Shown here piece by piece: positions 6,617 to 9,170 of a stretch of 9,170 nt of DNA (the stretch's first letter is position 1; every line of letters begins with the position of its first letter). The position numbers and the translations under genes are program-made. A model generated the notes under the pieces. The model was not told the DNA's origin. It saw nothing but the letters and a program-made list of their open reading frames with translations, and searched no databases. Location of the stretch: the NCBI GenBank assembly GCA_021767325.1, contig JAASTM010000054.1, forward strand, positions 1-9,170, given 5' to 3'. The DNA comes from Spirochaetales bacterium. Its GTDB lineage: Bacteria > Spirochaetota > Spirochaetia > DSM-16054 > Sediminispirochaetaceae.

Positions 6617-6636
6617 TGGGGATGATACTGCGTCAA
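6607..6636 (-). promoter_or_regulatory. Candidate sigma-70-type promoter of the sugar ABC transporter operon
   Basis: On the minus strand, TTGACG (6631-6636, 5 of 6 to the -35 consensus) is followed after 18 bp by TACGTT (6607-6612, with the important T1, A2 and T6). The -35 begins 2 bp after the stop codon of the upstream regulator gene. The predicted transcript start near 6600 gives a leader of under 30 nt. The -10 is weak, which fits a promoter needing activation or held by the overlapping dyad. Confidence 0.4.
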
Positions 6637-6638
6637 AT

Positions 6639-8912
6639 TCAGATCTTCAGCTTTTGCCGCAGTGCCTTGAATCTCGGTTTCTCTCGCAGCTCATTCAAAA
6701 TCGGATCGGCAAAATTCCAAATGAGGTTGCCGTCCCGTTCATCATATGCTGTTTCTAATAGATCTAAAGCGGTACCTATATCTCCGAGCCCCAGGTAGGG
6801 GTGGGAGAGAAAGAAAGGGGATATATAATTCCCTTGATTTTGTTCCGCCAGCATGTCGTGTAGAATTTCCCTGCACTTTTCAGATTGCCCGTTACGGGCG
6901 TATGCATACGCAAGATGTGCTAACGAGTCGTAGTCGCTCTTCCCTGAAAGGTTATAAGACTTTTCCAACACTGCAATGGCTCGGTCGTATGCACCCCGGG
7001 CTAACTCTACCCAACCCTCGACCAGATATGCCATATAAAAATCAGGGGACAATGCTTGTGCATCTTTGCAGGCCCGCAGCGCTTCGGAGTATAAACCAGC
7101 ATGAAAATAGCGGGCGGCCAGATTAACCCGGACCAAGAGTGAAAAGGGATTCAATCTGTAGGCTTTTTCAATGGCCTCGATTGAATCTGTGCTGCGACCC
7201 AGCAGAGAGAGCAGGGAGGCATACCACATGTGAGCTTCATAGGAACTCGGCGCGAGCTCTATAGCTCTTGTAAAACACTCTTCCGATCTACTCCAGTCCC
7301 AGTTGAGGTAGAAGTTCAAGAAACCCAATACCGTATGTACATCGGCAATGTGCTCATCGAGTTCTAGTGCGCGTTGGGCAGCCCGGTTCGCCTTGCGCAT
7401 TCCCTCTTCAGGATTGATGATTCCATACATGGAAGCACCCCAGTAGTAATGGGCCAGTCCGGACCACGCCACTGCTTCTTCGGGATTAATTTCTATGGCT
7501 TCTTGGTACTTTGATAGACTCTTTGCAAGCCCCTCCGGTGTCGGCTCGTGTTCAAAATAGTAGCGCCCCATCAGGTAGGCTTCAAAGGCCTCGGGATCAC
7601 TGACCCGATAGTCTGCAGTATTTACTGCTGGCGCGGCATTTATATGTTTATTCACTTTGTTCCCAATATCCTTGGTAACAGTTTTATACACTGCAAGAAT
7701 GTCATCGCTTGCATGCTCATATGTGTGCGCCCAGACATTTGTTTCGCGATCGGTTCGCACCATTCGTACCGTAAGGAGCAGGCGATTGTCCACAAAAGTC
7801 AGCGCGCCCTCGATGACGAAGTCAGCGCCGAGCTTTCGTGTCATTTCTGCAGGAGAATATTCCGATTCACTCAAATAGAGAACTGACGTTTTTGACACAA
7901 CTTGCAGGCCATCTATTCTCGACAGTTCTCCCGTAACCAGATCGAGTAAACAGTCACCGAACCACACTTTGCCTGTTGCTTCACCAATGGTGGAAAACGG
8001 AAGTACTGCCAGGGTTTTGTCCATCGGTTCAGAACTGGTTTTGAGAAAGTAACTGATGAAGAGAGATAACGAAATTAGAACAACTACAAGGATTAAAACT
8101 GTTGTAGTATTGAGATTTACATTTTTCCGGGAGGGTGCTCTATGCACGGGAGTTTCATGAACAGCGAGCATATTCTTCTTGTGACGTATGTGCTCGTAGA
8201 CTTCCAGAGTCGTATCATCAGGGGCCTCGCCTTCCTCTGCCAGTAGCTTTTTACAAAGCGTGAATTGATGGAGTGCTGCGCTTCGATTGCCCGATTCGGA
8301 ATATAGCCGCATGAGTCTGCAGTGAGCGGCTTCATTCTGTGGCTCCAGCATTAGAACTCGTCTCTGCATTTCGATTGCTTGTGTAAAATTACCTGATGCT
8401 TCATACAGTTCAGTAAGACGGTTGCAGGTCTCTAGAGCTCTCTTTTTGTAACTCTCGGCAGTTAGGAAGGACCAGTCATCGAATTCCACAGAATCGGAGA
8501 TGCGGATCCCTGTTAACAGACCGTCTTTGAAGAGCCCGATTGCCTCCTCGAGCAGTCTGATTTGTGTGGCCTGATCTACTGCTTCGGCGCTTTTATGAAG
8601 GATTGCGTCGAATTCTCTAGTATCAATCCATAGGGCGTTGTCAATTCTGACGGTCTCCCGGTTCGAAATGATATGTTCGGAACCTAGTGCTGTTCTTAAT
8701 AAGGAAAGGGAATGGCGCAGGTTTGCGCGGGCTGCAACATCCTCCTCTTCCGGCCAGAACATGGCTGCCAGCTTCTCACGACTCACAGCAACGGCTTCTA
8801 TGGCCATATAGGCCAGCAAACCTACCACTTTTTGGCGGCCGATGTGAATTTCAACACCGTTGTGCTCGATGCGGGGTGGGCCGAATAGAAATAGTCGTAT
8901 TTCCTCAGACAC
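6639..8912 (-). CDS. Membrane-anchored BTAD/winged-helix transcriptional activator with TolB-N-like and TPR domains
   Basis: A 757-residue one-component regulator. Residues about 4-95 form an OmpR/SARP-type winged helix (LFLFGPPRIEHNGVEI, FWPEE, ARANLRHSLSLLRTALG). Residues about 97-245 are a bacterial transcriptional activation domain with helical repeats. One membrane helix spans about 270-290, preceded by R262 and K263, so the DNA-binding end should be cytoplasmic. Residues about 297-420 resemble the TolB-N/FlgO-type domain (LAVLPF, VVSKTSV, GADFVIEGAL), and 440-757 hold about eight TPR-like repeats (YQEAIEINPEEAVAW, AIELAPSSYEA). The sensor half would lie outside the cytoplasm, as in CadC/ToxR-type regulators. 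The start is GTG at 8912; no other start precedes the in-frame stop at 8931-8933, and domain homology begins at once. Position just upstream of the glucose-type transporter suggests it controls that operon, but this is unproven. Confidence 0.85.
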   Translation of the reverse strand: MSEEIRLFLFGPPRIEHNGVEIHIGRQKVVGLLAYMAIEAVAVSREKLAAMFWPEEEDVAARANLRHSLSLLRTALGSEHIISNRETVRIDNALWIDTREFDAILHKSAEAVDQATQIRLLEEAIGLFKDGLLTGIRISDSVEFDDWSFLTAESYKKRALETCNRLTELYEASGNFTQAIEMQRRVLMLEPQNEAAHCRLMRLYSESGNRSAALHQFTLCKKLLAEEGEAPDDTTLEVYEHIRHKKNMLAVHETPVHRAPSRKNVNLNTTTVLILVVVLISLSLFISYFLKTSSEPMDKTLAVLPFSTIGEATGKVWFGDCLLDLVTGELSRIDGLQVVSKTSVLYLSESEYSPAEMTRKLGADFVIEGALTFVDNRLLLTVRMVRTDRETNVWAHTYEHASDDILAVYKTVTKDIGNKVNKHINAAPAVNTADYRVSDPEAFEAYLMGRYYFEHEPTPEGLAKSLSKYQEAIEINPEEAVAWSGLAHYYWGASMYGIINPEEGMRKANRAAQRALELDEHIADVHTVLGFLNFYLNWDWSRSEECFTRAIELAPSSYEAHMWYASLLSLLGRSTDSIEAIEKAYRLNPFSLLVRVNLAARYFHAGLYSEALRACKDAQALSPDFYMAYLVEGWVELARGAYDRAIAVLEKSYNLSGKSDYDSLAHLAYAYARNGQSEKCREILHDMLAEQNQGNYISPFFLSHPYLGLGDIGTALDLLETAYDERDGNLIWNFADPILNELREKPRFKALRQKLKI

Positions 8913-8988
8913 CTCGGAACTCTTTCTAGTTTAGTTCGGCGGTTTTGGTTTCGGAAGATTGACGATGAGGCGGTTGCTTTCTATTCCC

Positions 8989-9017
8989 ATTATAAAACCT
9001 AATTCATGCGCCCGCAA
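8989..9017 (-). promoter_or_regulatory. Candidate promoter of the BTAD/TPR regulator gene
   Basis: On the minus strand a perfect TATAAT (8989-8994) lies 17 bp after TTGCGG (9012-9017, 3 of 6 to the -35 consensus). Both sit in the short gap between the chemoreceptor stop and the regulator start. The implied transcript start near 8982 leaves a leader of about 70 nt. The 107-bp gap 8913-9019 shows nothing else I can support. Confidence 0.45.
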
Positions 9018-9019
9018 AT

Positions 9020-9170
9020 TTAATCTGAGCGCTCTGAGGGCTCTATGGCCCGCACTGCCGGCTGCGGCGCACTCTCTTCAGAACTCTCGGCAAGCGTAAA
9101 ATAGCTGATCGTCTGTTGCATCTCTTCAGCCTGGCTGTACAATTCCTCCGCAACCGAGGCCATCTCTTCA
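9020..9170 (-). CDS. Methyl-accepting chemotaxis protein, C-terminal end (partial, 5' end outside window)
   Basis: The minus strand from 9169 down to the TAA at 9020-9022 encodes about 49 residues: EEMASVAEELYSQAEEMQQT, then ISYFTL, then an acidic, Pro/Ala-containing tail ending RSD. The first part is the typical distal end of the MCP signalling coiled coil (xxSEELSSQAEELQxxIxxFxL), which couples to CheA/CheW. The tail lacks the aromatic NWETF-type CheR tether. The sensing domain lies outside the window, so the ligand is unknown. It is encoded on the same strand just upstream of the regulator and sugar transporter, so sensing of the same sugar is conceivable but only inferred. Confidence 0.85.
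   Translation of the reverse strand, partial: EEMASVAEELYSQAEEMQQTISYFTLAESSEESAPQPAVRAIEPSERSD

Noticed and set aside
8931..8990. 19-codon minus-strand ORF (MGIESNRLIVNLP...) just upstream of the regulator gene, in the same frame
   Set aside because: Its ATG overlaps the proposed TATAAT box, so it would not be on the predicted transcript. Its Shine-Dalgarno is weak and the sequence is unremarkable.
9034..9055. GGGC/GCCC pairing near the end of the chemoreceptor gene as a terminator
   Set aside because: It is a 4-bp stem within coding sequence with no U-run; no terminator is evident after the chemoreceptor stop.
1..9170. tRNA or rRNA genes, CRISPR arrays, insertion sequences, tandem repeats, attachment sites
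   Set aside because: I saw no cloverleaf-like sequence, spaced repeats, transposase motifs or terminal inverted repeats; the window is filled with ordinary metabolic and transport genes.

Overview
The window (about 50% G+C by eye, tightly packed, no gap over 110 bp) looks like a chromosomal carbohydrate-utilisation locus of a free-living heterotrophic bacterium. A spirochaete of the Spirochaetaceae/Sediminispirochaeta type is my best guess. The grounds are the solute-binding protein leader ending in LLAGGQQEAEQ without a lipobox cysteine, the MalF/MalG-type ABC genes without a local ATPase, and a chemoreceptor next to them. This is inference from memory; no search was run.

Plus strand, 1-3161: the last 12 codons of a MalG-type sugar ABC permease (ending GLTAGAVKG) are followed after 30 bp by a UlaG-like metallo-beta-lactamase-fold lactonase. 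Then come a 3-hydroxyacyl-CoA-dehydrogenase-family oxidoreductase resembling L-gulonate 3-dehydrogenase, and a zinc medium-chain dehydrogenase resembling L-galactonate/L-gulonate 5-dehydrogenases. Gaps are 10-30 bp, so this reads as one operon. The inferred job is uptake of a sugar lactone or sugar acid by an ABC transporter, ring opening by the lactonase, then oxidation of the free sugar acid. It differs from the textbook ula pathway, in which a PTS delivers L-ascorbate 6-phosphate to UlaG.

Minus strand, 9170-3176 (transcribed right to left): the C-terminus of a methyl-accepting chemotaxis protein; a candidate promoter; a 757-residue membrane-anchored BTAD/TPR transcriptional activator starting at GTG; a short spacer with a candidate promoter overlapped by a 25-bp dyad; a glucose/mannose-type solute-binding protein; a strong intercistronic hairpin; and two permeases (MalF-type with an extra membrane pair, then MalG-type). 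No ATP-binding subunit is present, so a shared MalK/MsmX-type ATPase is expected elsewhere.

The two gene groups converge with only 14 bp between stop codons (3162-3175). The most interesting points are the UlaG-like lactonase in an ABC/dehydrogenase setting rather than a PTS one, the operator-like dyad on the transporter promoter, the hairpin after the binding-protein gene, and the membrane-bound regulator encoded just upstream of the sugar transporter.
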